Shown here in pieces: positions 45,446-55,260 of a stretch of 64,000 nt of DNA. Made by a program: the position numbers and the translations under genes. The notes under the pieces are model-generated. The model was not told where the DNA came from. It ran no database searches and was given only the letters and a program-made list of their open reading frames with translations. Position 1 is the stretch's first letter. Every line of letters starts with the position of its first letter. Source of the DNA: an uncultured Algibacter sp. (GTDB lineage: Bacteria; Bacteroidota; Bacteroidia; Flavobacteriales; Flavobacteriaceae); contig NZ_CANKXK010000007.1 of NCBI RefSeq assembly GCF_947487605.1, positions 154,171-218,170 on the forward strand. The letters run 5' to 3'.

Positions 45446-46426
45446 ATGAACGCTAAAACTTTCAAACCACTATTAAATATAACTCTTGGAGTTATCATGC
45501 TAAGCTTTTTTGCATGCAACAATAAAACTAAAAAACAGGGCGCTATGGAAACAAATGAAGTAAAAGAAGAAGTTGTTGAAGCAGCTCCTTTTTTTAAGGT
45601 GTCTTTGGCACAATGGTCTTTGCACAAATCTGTAAGAGAATCTGGTGTGAGCCCTTTTAATTTTGCAAAAGAAGCAAAATCTTTAGGTATTAATGCCATA
45701 GAATATGTAAACCAACTTTATACTAAAGAGATTGAAACATTAGGTTTTGATGCGGTGATAGATTCTCTTAAAGCTGAAAGTGAAAAACACGGTGTGACGA
45801 ACGTTTTAATTATGATTGATCATGAAGGGTATTTGGCACATCCTGATGAAGCTAAACGTAATGAGGCTGTAGAGAATCATAAAAAATGGGTGGATGCTGC
45901 TAAAAAATTAGGTTGTCATGCTATTCGTGTAAATGCTTCAGGAACTGATAATCAAGAAGAATGGGATGTGGCTGCAATTGATGGTTTGAAACGATTAGCG
46001 GAGTATGCTGCTACACAAAATATTAATGTACTGGTAGAAAATCATAATGATTTGTCTTCAAACCCTGTAGGGTTAGCAAAAGCAATGAAAGCTATTAACC
46101 TACCTAATTGTGGTACTTTACCAGATTTTGGGAACTGGTGTATTAGAAAAGATGAAGCAGGAACATGTACTGAAAGATATCCAGATATTTATGAAGCCAC
46201 ACAAATGTTAATGCCTTTTGCAAAAGCGGTAAGTGCTAAAACCTATAATTTTGATGAAACTGGAAACGAAACAACTATAGATTTTGTTAAGATGATGCAA
46301 ATTGTAAAAGATGCAGGCTATACAGGCTATGTTGGTATTGAATATGAAGGCGATGAGTTAGGTGAAAAAGAAGGTATAATAGCTACCATGAAGTTACTCG
46401 AAAAAGCAACAGCACAGCTTAAGTAA
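45446..46426 (+). CDS. Xylose-isomerase-like TIM-barrel lipoprotein (sugar isomerase/epimerase family)
   Basis: 326 residues with a lipoprotein signal (FFAC, C24), so it acts outside the cytoplasm. The AP-endonuclease-2/xylose-isomerase TIM barrel is shown by SLAQWSLHKSV, GINAIEYV, NVLVENHNDLSS, LPDFGNW and GYVGIEYEGDE, whose Glu, Asp and His residues form the metal site. Exported members often accompany DUF1080 proteins and sugar oxidoreductases in Bacteroidota. It heads an operon with an MFS carrier and the DUF1080 gene, divergent from the GMC oxidoreductase. Epimerase, isomerase or lyase action on an oxidised sugar is plausible; its true reaction is unknown. Confidence 0.87.
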   Translation: MNAKTFKPLLNITLGVIMLSFFACNNKTKKQGAMETNEVKEEVVEAAPFFKVSLAQWSLHKSVRESGVSPFNFAKEAKSLGINAIEYVNQLYTKEIETLGFDAVIDSLKAESEKHGVTNVLIMIDHEGYLAHPDEAKRNEAVENHKKWVDAAKKLGCHAIRVNASGTDNQEEWDVAAIDGLKRLAEYAATQNINVLVENHNDLSSNPVGLAKAMKAINLPNCGTLPDFGNWCIRKDEAGTCTERYPDIYEATQMLMPFAKAVSAKTYNFDETGNETTIDFVKMMQIVKDAGYTGYVGIEYEGDELGEKEGIIATMKLLEKATAQLK

Positions 46427-46457
46427 AAGAAGGATATAAACTAACGATACTATAACT

Positions 46458-47621
46458 ATGGAAAACATTAAAAATAATAGACTTTTTATTGCAAGTTGTT
46501 TTGCTATGATTACTACTGCCATGACTTTTGCTATTCGAGCAAGATTAGAAACAGTATTTGGGCCAGATGGAGTTGGACTTACTTTAGAGCAGATAGGCTA
46601 TGCATTTTCGCCTGCGTTTTTCGGATTCACCATTGCCATGATTATTGGAGGCCCATTAGTTGATATGCTTGGGATTAAAAAGATTACTTGGATGGCATTT
46701 ATAACGCATTTAATTGGAATTATATGGACGCTAATGGCAGATTCTATGACCTCCCTGTTTCTAGCTACCCTGTTTATTGGTATCGGTAATGGTATGGTTG
46801 AGGGGGCTCTAAATCCTTTAATGACTGTTATGTATCCTAATGATAAAACAAAGATGATAAATAGGCTACATGTTTGGTTCCCTGGTGGTATTGTAATTGG
46901 GTCTATTATTGGTTGGTTAATTATGGACGTTATGGGAATGAAATGGGAAATAATGGTAGGTACGCTATTTATTCCATTGGCAATTTATGGTATTATGTTT
47001 TTTGGGCAAAAGTTTCCTTTAACAGAACGTGCAAGGTTAGGTATTAGTAGTAAAGATATGCTTAAAGGCGTATTCAGCCCTTTGTTTTTATTCATGGTAT
47101 TTTGCATGCTTTTTACAGCTGCTTCAGAGTTAGGAACTACACAACGTATTGAATCTTTATTAAAAGAATCAGTAGCAGCCCCATTACTTGTTTTGGCCTT
47201 TATAAATGGTATTATGGCTTTAGGTCGATTATTTGCAGGACCAGCTATACATAAATTTAGTCCAGCAGGAATGTTATTATATTCGGCTATTTTTACTTTT
47301 TTAGGGCTTTGGTTATTAACTATTACAACAGGAGGTATGACTTTTGTTGCTGCAGCAATTTTTGCGATGGGCATCACTTTTTTCTGGCCAACTATGTTAG
47401 GTTTTGTGGCTGAAAATTTACCAAAAACTGGAGCCTTAGGCTTATCTATTATGGGTGGAGCAGGCATGTTTTCTGTATCTTTAGTTTTGCCAATAATGGG
47501 AAAATTAATGGATGATGCTAATGCAGCCGAAGCCTTAAGAACCATGTCTATTTTACCTGCATTTTTAATTGTGGCGTTTATAGGGTTAAATATTTATATG
47601 AAAAAAAGAAAAGCAGTATAA
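46458..47621 (+). CDS. MFS transporter, sugar-type
   Basis: 387 residues with about twelve helices in the major facilitator fold. GGPLVDMLGIKK is the loop 2-3 signature, and GNGMVEGALNPLMTVMYP and MGITFFWPTMLGFVAENLPKTG are further family segments. It lies 31 bases after the isomerase gene and 11 before the DUF1080 gene, so all three are cotranscribed. It probably imports the sugar or keto-sugar released by the module. Substrate not determinable from sequence alone. Confidence 0.87.
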   Translation: MENIKNNRLFIASCFAMITTAMTFAIRARLETVFGPDGVGLTLEQIGYAFSPAFFGFTIAMIIGGPLVDMLGIKKITWMAFITHLIGIIWTLMADSMTSLFLATLFIGIGNGMVEGALNPLMTVMYPNDKTKMINRLHVWFPGGIVIGSIIGWLIMDVMGMKWEIMVGTLFIPLAIYGIMFFGQKFPLTERARLGISSKDMLKGVFSPLFLFMVFCMLFTAASELGTTQRIESLLKESVAAPLLVLAFINGIMALGRLFAGPAIHKFSPAGMLLYSAIFTFLGLWLLTITTGGMTFVAAAIFAMGITFFWPTMLGFVAENLPKTGALGLSIMGGAGMFSVSLVLPIMGKLMDDANAAEALRTMSILPAFLIVAFIGLNIYMKKRKAV

Positions 47622-47632
47622 TTTTCGGTTCA

Positions 47633-48376
47633 ATGAAAAAGTGTCTATTTATTGTTTTGCTTGTTATTTGTTTCGTATCATGCAAAAACGAATCGAAAAA
47701 CAAGAATAATGCAGTACCTAACTCGGTTAATGAAAGTATTGGTAATGAAATTTCGTCAAAGTGGATAGTGCTTTTTGATGGAACTTCACTTGATAGTTGG
47801 AAAGGGTATTTGTCGGATGATGTTTATGAAGAATGGACTATTGATGATGGTGTTTTAGTTTTTACACCAAGTAATGAAGGCGGAAAAAATATAATCACTA
47901 AAAATAAGTACACCAATTTTGTTTTGTCTGTGGAATGGAAAATTTCTGAAGGCGGTAACAGTGGCATATTTTGGGGTGTATATGAAGATGAAAAGTATAA
48001 GGAAGCCTATGAAACAGGCGCTGAAATACAGGTGCTAGATAATGATAAACACCCAGATTCTTTTGTGGCAGAAGACACACACAAAGCAGGTTCATTATAT
48101 GATTTAATTGGTTATTCTTCAGAATTTATAAACCCTGCGGGCGAATGGAATGTATGTGTTTTAGAAATAAACCATAATACAAACCAAGGAAAAGTTTCAA
48201 TGAATGGTCATGATTCGATAACATTTCCGGTTCATGGAGCAGATTGGGATGCTATGGTAGCCAAATCAAAATTTAAAGATTGGGAAGGTTTCGCAAAATA
48301 CCAGACAGGACATATAGGTTTACAAGACCACGGAGATAAGGTGTCTTACCGAAATATCAAAATAAAAGAATTGTAG
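47633..48376 (+). CDS. DUF1080 / 3-keto-disaccharide hydrolase family lipoprotein
   Basis: 247 residues, lipobox VSC (C17). One DUF1080 (PF06439) beta-sandwich domain with WIVLFDGTSLDSWKG, GGNSGIFWG, GAEIQVLDN, GEWNVCVLEI and a GHIGLQDHGD...FRN-like ending (SYRNIKIKEL). The fold is related to concanavalin-type lectins. Some members cleave 3-keto-glycosides made by partner dehydrogenases. With the GMC enzyme, its small subunit and the TIM-barrel lipoprotein nearby, that role fits well here. Confidence 0.88.
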   Translation: MKKCLFIVLLVICFVSCKNESKNKNNAVPNSVNESIGNEISSKWIVLFDGTSLDSWKGYLSDDVYEEWTIDDGVLVFTPSNEGGKNIITKNKYTNFVLSVEWKISEGGNSGIFWGVYEDEKYKEAYETGAEIQVLDNDKHPDSFVAEDTHKAGSLYDLIGYSSEFINPAGEWNVCVLEINHNTNQGKVSMNGHDSITFPVHGADWDAMVAKSKFKDWEGFAKYQTGHIGLQDHGDKVSYRNIKIKEL

Positions 48377-48503
48377 TGTCATTCTGGAATAATTCTAGAA
48401 GTTGAAAGCTAAATGTTATTATGGCGCATCATAAGGAAGGCATCATTTTTTTTGATGAGACTTCTCTAAACAATTAGCGTATATTTATGTGATAATTCCA
48501 TTT

Positions 48504-49973
48504 ATGAAACAATTAAAATCGTATTACCGTATCATGTTTTTTGTCAGTATAACTGTGATGTTTTTGGGTTGTCAGTCCGAACAAAAACAATCAAAGGGGG
48601 AGAGGCTTGCTAAAAATATGTGTAGTTCCTGTCATTTATTTACAGAACCTGCTCTATTAACAAAAGAGGTGTGGGATGCTAATACACTTCCAGAAATGGG
48701 ATTAAGATTAGGGATGTCTAAACATGGTAAAAGACTTTATGCTAAAACAAAAGAAGGTGTTTATTTTCCTAAACAACCTTTATTGTCTCAAGAAGATTGG
48801 GATGCAATAGTAGCTTATTATATAGAAAGTGCCCCAGATTCAATTGTTACAAAAAAACAGCATATAGCTAATACAAGTAATCTGTTTAAGTGTCAGACTT
48901 TTTCTTATGGGTTTCAGCCATCAACAATCATTACAATGGCAGCTTTTAATAGTTACGACAAAAGTTTATACCTAGGTGATGGTAGATTATCGTCTCTTTT
49001 CGTAGTAGATATGGATGGTAAAATTATCAAAAAAGAAAAATTAGATAGTCCACCCGTTAAAATAACCTTTCAAGATTCAGTAAAATCTGTTTTAACTATA
49101 GGTTCTTTATATCCTTCTAATAGACCATTGGGAATTCTTAAACTCGGTGATAAAAAAATTGATAGCCTAACAAGACCTGTAGATTTTTTGGTTAAAGACA
49201 TCAATTCTGATGGATTTGAGGATGTGTTGATTTCTGAATTTGGTAATAATATTGGGAGTTTAGTGTGGTATGAAAATTTAAAAGACAAAAATTATAAGAG
49301 GCATACAATTCTTAATTTACCAGGGTCTATTAAAATGGATTATGCAGATATAAATCAAGATAATGTTGAAGATTTATTAGTGCTAGTATCGCAAGAAAGC
49401 GAAACGTTATATGCTTTAAATTTTCATGACGGTGAGTTTCAACAGACCAATCTCATTCAGCATCAACCTGCTTTTGGAAGTAATGATTTTCAAGTTACAG
49501 ATATTGATATGGATGGCGATAAGGATATTATTTTAAGTAATGGCGATAATGCAGACTATTCAACCATACTTAAAGATTTTCATGGCGTTCGAATATTTGT
49601 AAACGATGGCAAAGGGGAATTTTCAGAAACTTATTTTTACCCGTTTCATGGTGCTAGCAAAGTGGTTGTTGATGATTTTAATTTAGATGGAAAAAAGGAC
49701 ATGCTTGCCATAGCAAACTTTGGAGATTTTAATGACGAAAACTATACCAGTGTTGTATTATTGCTAAATCAAGGTGGTTTAAATTTTAAACCTTATGCTA
49801 TACCAGATGTGCCAAAATACAGATGGCAAACCATGGATTTAGCTGATATAGATGATGATGGTGATAAAGACATACTCATAGGTGCTTTTAATATTAATAT
49901 TGGGCCAGAGGAGTCTGTGCTAAAAAAAGTACCTAAGGTTTCGTGGATAAAATTGGAAAATACTGTGTATTAG
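48504..49973 (+). CDS. Cytochrome c / FG-GAP repeat lipoprotein
   Basis: 489 residues from the chosen Met; a GTG at 48489 would add only a few residues before the signal. Lipobox LGC (C23). A small monohaem cytochrome c domain follows, with C40-S-S-C43-H44 and a possible distal Met in the GLRLGMSKHG region. The remaining 350 residues form an FG-GAP/VCBS-type beta-propeller with Ca2+-binding turns such as DINSDGFED, DINQDNVED, DIDMDGDKD, DFNLDGKKD and DIDDDGDKD. It may take electrons from the nearby GMC dehydrogenase or bind a surface ligand. No enzyme motif is evident. Confidence 0.85.
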   Translation: MKQLKSYYRIMFFVSITVMFLGCQSEQKQSKGERLAKNMCSSCHLFTEPALLTKEVWDANTLPEMGLRLGMSKHGKRLYAKTKEGVYFPKQPLLSQEDWDAIVAYYIESAPDSIVTKKQHIANTSNLFKCQTFSYGFQPSTIITMAAFNSYDKSLYLGDGRLSSLFVVDMDGKIIKKEKLDSPPVKITFQDSVKSVLTIGSLYPSNRPLGILKLGDKKIDSLTRPVDFLVKDINSDGFEDVLISEFGNNIGSLVWYENLKDKNYKRHTILNLPGSIKMDYADINQDNVEDLLVLVSQESETLYALNFHDGEFQQTNLIQHQPAFGSNDFQVTDIDMDGDKDIILSNGDNADYSTILKDFHGVRIFVNDGKGEFSETYFYPFHGASKVVVDDFNLDGKKDMLAIANFGDFNDENYTSVVLLLNQGGLNFKPYAIPDVPKYRWQTMDLADIDDDGDKDILIGAFNINIGPEESVLKKVPKVSWIKLENTVY

Positions 49974-50074
49974 AAGTTTTATCCTGTTTTTTAATATTTA
50001 TCTTTTTGTTAAAAAAATATATACAAATATATCAATAGAGTAAATATTTAACATTATTTTAATAATATTTCAAG

Positions 50075-50098
50075 TAAATGACAAAATAGTGTCATTTA
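50075..50098. promoter_or_regulatory. Operator-like palindrome upstream of the second susC gene
   Basis: Arms TAAATGACA (50075-50083) and TGTCATTTA (50090-50098) around AAATAG, about 100 bases before the susC start. The symmetric 9-bp arms suggest a dimeric regulator site. The first 16 bases also occur, on the minus strand, at 10288-10303. No regulator gene adjoins the second susCD pair. Confidence 0.45.
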
Positions 50099-50197
50099 AC
50101 GAATTACTGTTATTCTATTTTTACCATTGGTATTACTCAACTTTTTAACGTGCCATAAGGCACACTCTAAACTAAATTATTAACAAACAAAACAATT

Positions 50198-53100
50198 ATG
50201 AAGCAAAAACAACTATTTTGTAAGACTTTTAGGTTTAAAAAAAAGCTGCATGCATGCGCTATTGGCCTATTGTCAACACTTATTTATTTTAGCACACAAT
50301 TAGCAATTGCTAATGTGGAAAATAGCTTTGAAGCTACAAATGTGTCAGAAGATTTGCAATCGACGATTACAGGTGGTATTAAAGATGAAAGCGGAGTGCC
50401 TTTAATAGGGGCTAACGTTTTGGTTAAAGGGACTTCTACAGGAACAGTAACTGATTTTGATGGAAATTTTTCGTTAACTGCTGACACAAATGCAACTTTA
50501 ATGATTAGCTATGTGGGATATGTGTCTCAAGAAGTTAGTCTTAATGGAAGAACATCTGTGGATATTGTCATGGTAGAAGATGCTAGTCAACTAGCCGAAG
50601 TTGTAGTTACTGGTTATTCTACGCAAAGTACTAGAGATATTACTGGGTCAGTATCTACTATTAAATCAGAAAATTTAGAAGCTACAGCACCTACTGGTAT
50701 TGAGCAAGCTTTACAAGGTCAAGCGTCTGGTGTCGTTGTAGGCAGTCAGGGTGGGCCAGGTGGAGCTGCAGCGGTAAGAATTAGAGGTTTTGGAACAGTT
50801 AATGCAAATGACCCACTATACATTATTGATGGGACACCAACTGAGGCTGGATTAAATGATATAAATCCAAATGATATCGCCTCTATTCAGATTTTGAAGG
50901 ATGCTTCTTCCGCAGCAATTTATGGTTATAGAGCAGCTAATGGCGTTATTATTATTACGACTAAGGGCGGAAAAAAGAATAAAAAGTTATCTTTTAGGGC
51001 TAATGCTTATGTAGGTATAGATTTTATTCCTAATTCGGCATTTCCAGATATGGCAAGCCCTCAGCAAGTAGCAGAAAGTGTTTGGAGAGAATTTACAAAT
51101 GATGGTAATACTCCAGCAAATGCGCAGTTTGGAAGTGGGACTTCTCCAGTACTTCCTAATTATTTAATACCTCAAGGGGTAGCTACTGCAGATGAAAGCT
51201 TATATGATCCATCTTCCAGAGCAACATCTATTACAAGAGCTAACCAGAGTGGTACAGATTGGTTTGATGAGTATTTTGATGCGGCTATTACTCAGAGTTA
51301 TAATATTAGTGCTACAGCAGGAGGAGAAAACTCAAGTTTCTTTGCTTCTATGAGTGTCTTAGATCAAGAAGGGGTTGGTTATGAATCTGGATTTACTAGA
51401 TATACCTTGCGTGCTAACTCATCCTTCGATATAAAAGATAACTTTAGAATTGGAGAAAATATTACAGTATCTTATTCAGATCAAATTACACCTCCAGGAT
51501 CAGATGAAAATAACGGTACTATAGTTAGTTTGTATAGGTTACATCCTTTAATTCCTGTAAGAGATGTTGGTGGTAATTTTTCAGGATCTGGCGTTGGTGG
51601 ACTAGGGAATGGAAATAATCCTATTGCCATTGCAGATAGAAATAAAGATAATAGCAATATAACCTTTAGAGCACTTGGTAATGTTTATGCCGAATTAGAC
51701 ATAATTAAAGACTTAACTTTAAAGACAAATTTGGGGTTTGATTTACGATCATTCAATCAGGTTTATTTTCAGCCTCCTCAATTAGAAGGTGAAATTTTTA
51801 ATCAGGAAAACTCATTGTTTGAAAGAAATGATTCAGACAATACATATACATGGTTCAACACTTTGAATTATAGTAAAACCATTGGTGAAGTTAAATTAAA
51901 TGTATTATTAGGTAGTGAGTTTAATAAGAATACATTTAGAAGTACTACTATAAATAAACCTACTTTTGATTTTTTTACTCCAAATTTGAGATATTTTGAC
52001 AATGCTAGTGGTGCGTTTGGTGGATATGGTACGGGTTTTACAGAGGCTTATTTTTCATTATTTGGTAAGGTAGATGCTAATATAAAAGATAAATATCTTA
52101 TCAGTGCAACTATTAGACGTGATGAGACTTCTTTGTTTGACGAGGCTAATAGGGATGGAGTATTTCCTTCAGGTAGTATTGGATGGAGAATTAGTGAAGA
52201 AGATTTTATGAAAGATTCAGATGTGTTTAGTTCTTTAATGCTTAAAGTTGGTTACGGTGTAGTTGGTAATGATGGTGGCTTTAGAGTTGATGCTAGATCT
52301 ACTACAATTGGTCCTAACGTTGGAACTTATAACTATGCTACAAGTACAACATCTTCCGATCCTGGTGTAGGTATTGATTTAAGAGGCAATCCAGATATAG
52401 GTTGGGAAATAACAAAAACTTTAAATTTAGGTTTTACTTCTAGATTATTTAATAAACTTACTTTTGATTTTGATTACTATGATGCTACTACTGAAGATAT
52501 GTTACTAGCTGTTCCTAGAGATTTAACAGTTCTAGGGGATATTAACGTGGTTCCTGGTAATTTTGGAGAAATGAACAACAAGGGATTTGACGCTTCATTA
52601 GCTTATGATAATTCTCAGTCAAGTAGTGAGTTTCAATATAGAGTGGGCTTAAATGTTTCGGCATATAAAAATAATGTAAATTTTTTAGATCCAACAAATC
52701 CAGATAGTTTTAGAGACGGTGATCGTATAAGAGACCAGAATCCAACAAAAACTCAAGCAGGGTATCCAATATCATCTTTTTATGGAAACACTTGGGTAGG
52801 GATTGAAAATGGAAGAGTGGTATTTGATGAATTGGATGATGCTGGTAACCCTGTGCCAGGTTTTATTGGTAACCCACACCCAGATTTCACTTATGGTCTT
52901 ACGTTTAATGGGGATTACAAGAGTTTTGATTTTTCACTTCTATTTCAAGGATCACAGGGTAATGATATTTATAATTTTAATAAGTTCTTTACCGATTTTA
53001 ATAAATTTTCAGGAGCAAGAAGTTTAAATTATGTTAACGAAGTTGGGTTACCTGCGGTTACTGGTAATTCTACTCTTGTTGATCGTGAAGCTGCTGCATC

Positions 53101-53419
53101 TACATATTATGTTGAAGATGGATCTTATTTAAGATTAAAGAATTTAGTAATTGGGTATACTTTGCCTAATTCTGTAGCTGAAAAACTTAAAGTAGAAAAA
53201 TTAAGACTTTACCTACAGGGTAAAAATTTAATTACTATTACGGATTATTCTGGTTTAGATCCTGAAATAAGTTTAAGAAGTTTTGAAGGATCCGTTGGGG
53301 CTCCAAGTGCTACTCCTCCAAACAGGACGGATCCAGGAGATAACTTGACCTTTGGTGTAGATACAGGTACTTATCCTATTAACCGATCAATAATTTTCGG
53401 AATTAATGTTTCATTTTAA
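50198..53419 (+). CDS. SusC/RagA-family TonB-dependent outer-membrane transporter (second pair)
   Basis: 1073 residues. A long N-terminal signal region (to about residue 40), a CarboxypepD_reg-like domain (about 55-135, with GTSTGTVTDFDGNF), a TonB-box-like EVVVTGY, a plug domain (about 145-265, with LKDASSAAIYGYRAANGVI), then the barrel ending in a Phe (FGINVSF). The SusD gene starts 11 bases after its stop. It belongs to the same family as the first SusC but differs clearly in the barrel. No glycoside hydrolase follows, so the ligand is unknown. Confidence 0.95.
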   Translation: MKQKQLFCKTFRFKKKLHACAIGLLSTLIYFSTQLAIANVENSFEATNVSEDLQSTITGGIKDESGVPLIGANVLVKGTSTGTVTDFDGNFSLTADTNATLMISYVGYVSQEVSLNGRTSVDIVMVEDASQLAEVVVTGYSTQSTRDITGSVSTIKSENLEATAPTGIEQALQGQASGVVVGSQGGPGGAAAVRIRGFGTVNANDPLYIIDGTPTEAGLNDINPNDIASIQILKDASSAAIYGYRAANGVIIITTKGGKKNKKLSFRANAYVGIDFIPNSAFPDMASPQQVAESVWREFTNDGNTPANAQFGSGTSPVLPNYLIPQGVATADESLYDPSSRATSITRANQSGTDWFDEYFDAAITQSYNISATAGGENSSFFASMSVLDQEGVGYESGFTRYTLRANSSFDIKDNFRIGENITVSYSDQITPPGSDENNGTIVSLYRLHPLIPVRDVGGNFSGSGVGGLGNGNNPIAIADRNKDNSNITFRALGNVYAELDIIKDLTLKTNLGFDLRSFNQVYFQPPQLEGEIFNQENSLFERNDSDNTYTWFNTLNYSKTIGEVKLNVLLGSEFNKNTFRSTTINKPTFDFFTPNLRYFDNASGAFGGYGTGFTEAYFSLFGKVDANIKDKYLISATIRRDETSLFDEANRDGVFPSGSIGWRISEEDFMKDSDVFSSLMLKVGYGVVGNDGGFRVDARSTTIGPNVGTYNYATSTTSSDPGVGIDLRGNPDIGWEITKTLNLGFTSRLFNKLTFDFDYYDATTEDMLLAVPRDLTVLGDINVVPGNFGEMNNKGFDASLAYDNSQSSSEFQYRVGLNVSAYKNNVNFLDPTNPDSFRDGDRIRDQNPTKTQAGYPISSFYGNTWVGIENGRVVFDELDDAGNPVPGFIGNPHPDFTYGLTFNGDYKSFDFSLLFQGSQGNDIYNFNKFFTDFNKFSGARSLNYVNEVGLPAVTGNSTLVDREAAASTYYVEDGSYLRLKNLVIGYTLPNSVAEKLKVEKLRLYLQGKNLITITDYSGLDPEISLRSFEGSVGAPSATPPNRTDPGDNLTFGVDTGTYPINRSIIFGINVSF

Positions 53420-53429
53420 AAAAAAAACT

Positions 53430-55178
53430 ATGAAGAATATAATAAAAACATTTTTATTTTTTGCAATAGCAGTAAGTGTGTTTTCCTGTGATAAAGAATT
53501 AGATATTCCGCTGTCAACACTTTCTGAAAGTGAGTTGGTGCCAGATGTTGATTTAGCAGAAAAATTCACTGTGGCTGCTTATGGTGCTTTAGAAATGCGT
53601 CGAGAGGCTGCTGCCTCTAACTGGACGTTTGGAGGTACTGGTTCAGATAATGCCTATAAGGGGAGTACTCCAGGAGATCAATCTGAAATCACCCAAATGG
53701 AAGTTTATGAAGTATCTCCTAACAATGAATATGTAAGATTAAGGTGGAGAGGTCTTTATGAAGGTGTAGCAAGAGCTAATGCCGCAATAAATGTTGTAAA
53801 TAGAGGTTTGGAATCTGGTGCTATTGATGCAGAATTGGGGAATACTTACTTGGGAGAGTTACGCTTTTTAAGAGGATTTTTTCATTTTCAAGCTAAGATG
53901 ACTTTTGGCAATGTGCCTTATGTTGATGAAAATACTACAGAAAATCCTGGAAATGAAAATGATATTTGGCCGAATATTGAAGCCGATTTTCAATTTGCTA
54001 TAGATAATTTAGATCCTGACCCTGTGCGCTATGCTGGTGCAAATCAATGGAACTCTAAGGCTTATTTAGCTAAGGTGCATATGTATCAGATGGATTACCC
54101 TGCTGCAAAACCAATTTTACAAGATATTATTGATAATGGACCTTATAATTTGACGCCTAGTTTCCATCAAAATTTTAACTATGCCTATAATAATAATGGC
54201 GAAACCGTGTTTGCAGTTCAATATGCCGTGAATGATGGATCAGGAGCTAGTCAAGATAATGGAAATCAGGGTGATGAATTAAACTATCCACATAGTGCAA
54301 GCCCTTTTGGATGTTGTGGTTTCTATCAACCTTCACACGATTTAGTAAATGCTTATTTAACAGATTCAAATGGGTTGCCATTAACAACACCAATATCTGA
54401 TCCAGCTGATTATGTTGCTAATACAGATCCTTCGGATATTGTTTCTGGTTCTCCTAGAAATGTTCCTGTTGAAGATGGAGATGCTGGTACGTCGATTTTT
54501 CCTGAGGAGACTAGGACTCTAGATCCAAGACTTGATTGGACAGTTGCTAGAACAGGGATTCCTTTATTTGATCGTGGAGATTTTATGTTATCTTGGGCTA
54601 GAGATCCTGCAAACGGAGGCCCATATTATAGTAAAAAATTATTATGGTCTGAGGCAGATGATGGTCTTGCAAGAGTAGCAGGGGGATGGGGACAAAACAT
54701 TGGTACCATTCAAACAAATCTTATTCGTTATGCTGAAATATTATTATGGCGTGCAGAAATTGCTGCTTCCGAAAGTGATTTGATGACAGCAATGAATTTA
54801 GTAGATGAAGTTAGAGCAAGAAATATGGATTCAGCAAATTGGGTCAAAGAAAATGATGGAGTTACAGATGCGGCAAATTATGCCATAGGGTTATATGAAG
54901 ATACATACCCTGGAGGTTTTCCTGATGCTACCTTTGCTATGAATGCAGTGGTTATGGAATACCGTTTAGAGACTGCTTTAGAAGGTCATCGTTTCTTTGA
55001 CTTAGTCCGTAGAGGCATAGCTGAACAAGTTTTAAATGGATATTTATCACGTCCACAATTTAGAGGTTATTTAAGTAGTGCTAGTTTTACCGTTAAAAGA
55101 AGTATTTATCCTTTACCACAAGAAGCTATAAATTTAGCTTTTGGTGCGTTAAATCAAAATGATTTTTCACAAAATTAG
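53430..55178 (+). CDS. SusD/RagB-family surface lipoprotein (second pair)
   Basis: 582 residues from the Met that starts the signal peptide (MKNIIKTFLFFAIAVSVFSC, lipobox Cys 20); an in-frame start at 53406 lies within the susC end. Typical SusD segments: YLGELRFLRGFFHFQAKMTFGN (in parts), NSKAYLAKVHMYQ, IRYAEILLWRAEIAA and VVMEYRLETALEGHRFFDLVRRG, the latter strongly conserved. It pairs with the SusC just upstream. A strong terminator follows. Confidence 0.95.
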   Translation: MKNIIKTFLFFAIAVSVFSCDKELDIPLSTLSESELVPDVDLAEKFTVAAYGALEMRREAAASNWTFGGTGSDNAYKGSTPGDQSEITQMEVYEVSPNNEYVRLRWRGLYEGVARANAAINVVNRGLESGAIDAELGNTYLGELRFLRGFFHFQAKMTFGNVPYVDENTTENPGNENDIWPNIEADFQFAIDNLDPDPVRYAGANQWNSKAYLAKVHMYQMDYPAAKPILQDIIDNGPYNLTPSFHQNFNYAYNNNGETVFAVQYAVNDGSGASQDNGNQGDELNYPHSASPFGCCGFYQPSHDLVNAYLTDSNGLPLTTPISDPADYVANTDPSDIVSGSPRNVPVEDGDAGTSIFPEETRTLDPRLDWTVARTGIPLFDRGDFMLSWARDPANGGPYYSKKLLWSEADDGLARVAGGWGQNIGTIQTNLIRYAEILLWRAEIAASESDLMTAMNLVDEVRARNMDSANWVKENDGVTDAANYAIGLYEDTYPGGFPDATFAMNAVVMEYRLETALEGHRFFDLVRRGIAEQVLNGYLSRPQFRGYLSSASFTVKRSIYPLPQEAINLAFGALNQNDFSQN

Positions 55179-55205
55179 TTTAAGTTTATTTTGAGTTAGT
55201 TAATT

Positions 55206-55238
55206 AACAGGGCGTTTTGCGCCCTGTTTCTTATTTTT
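55206..55238 (+). terminator. GC-rich hairpin terminator after the second susD
   Basis: Stem AACAGGGCG (55206-55214) with CGCCCTGTT (55220-55228), loop TTTTG, followed by a T-rich tail (TTCTTATTTTT). It separates susD from the large FG-GAP gene and may act as an attenuator. Confidence 0.85.
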
Positions 55239-55260
55239 GTAAAACATTAAATGCATTAAA

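Noticed and set aside
46985..47545. 186-codon open frame on the minus strand
   Set aside because: Lies wholly within the MFS gene, with a residue composition typical of an antisense shadow of membrane helices.
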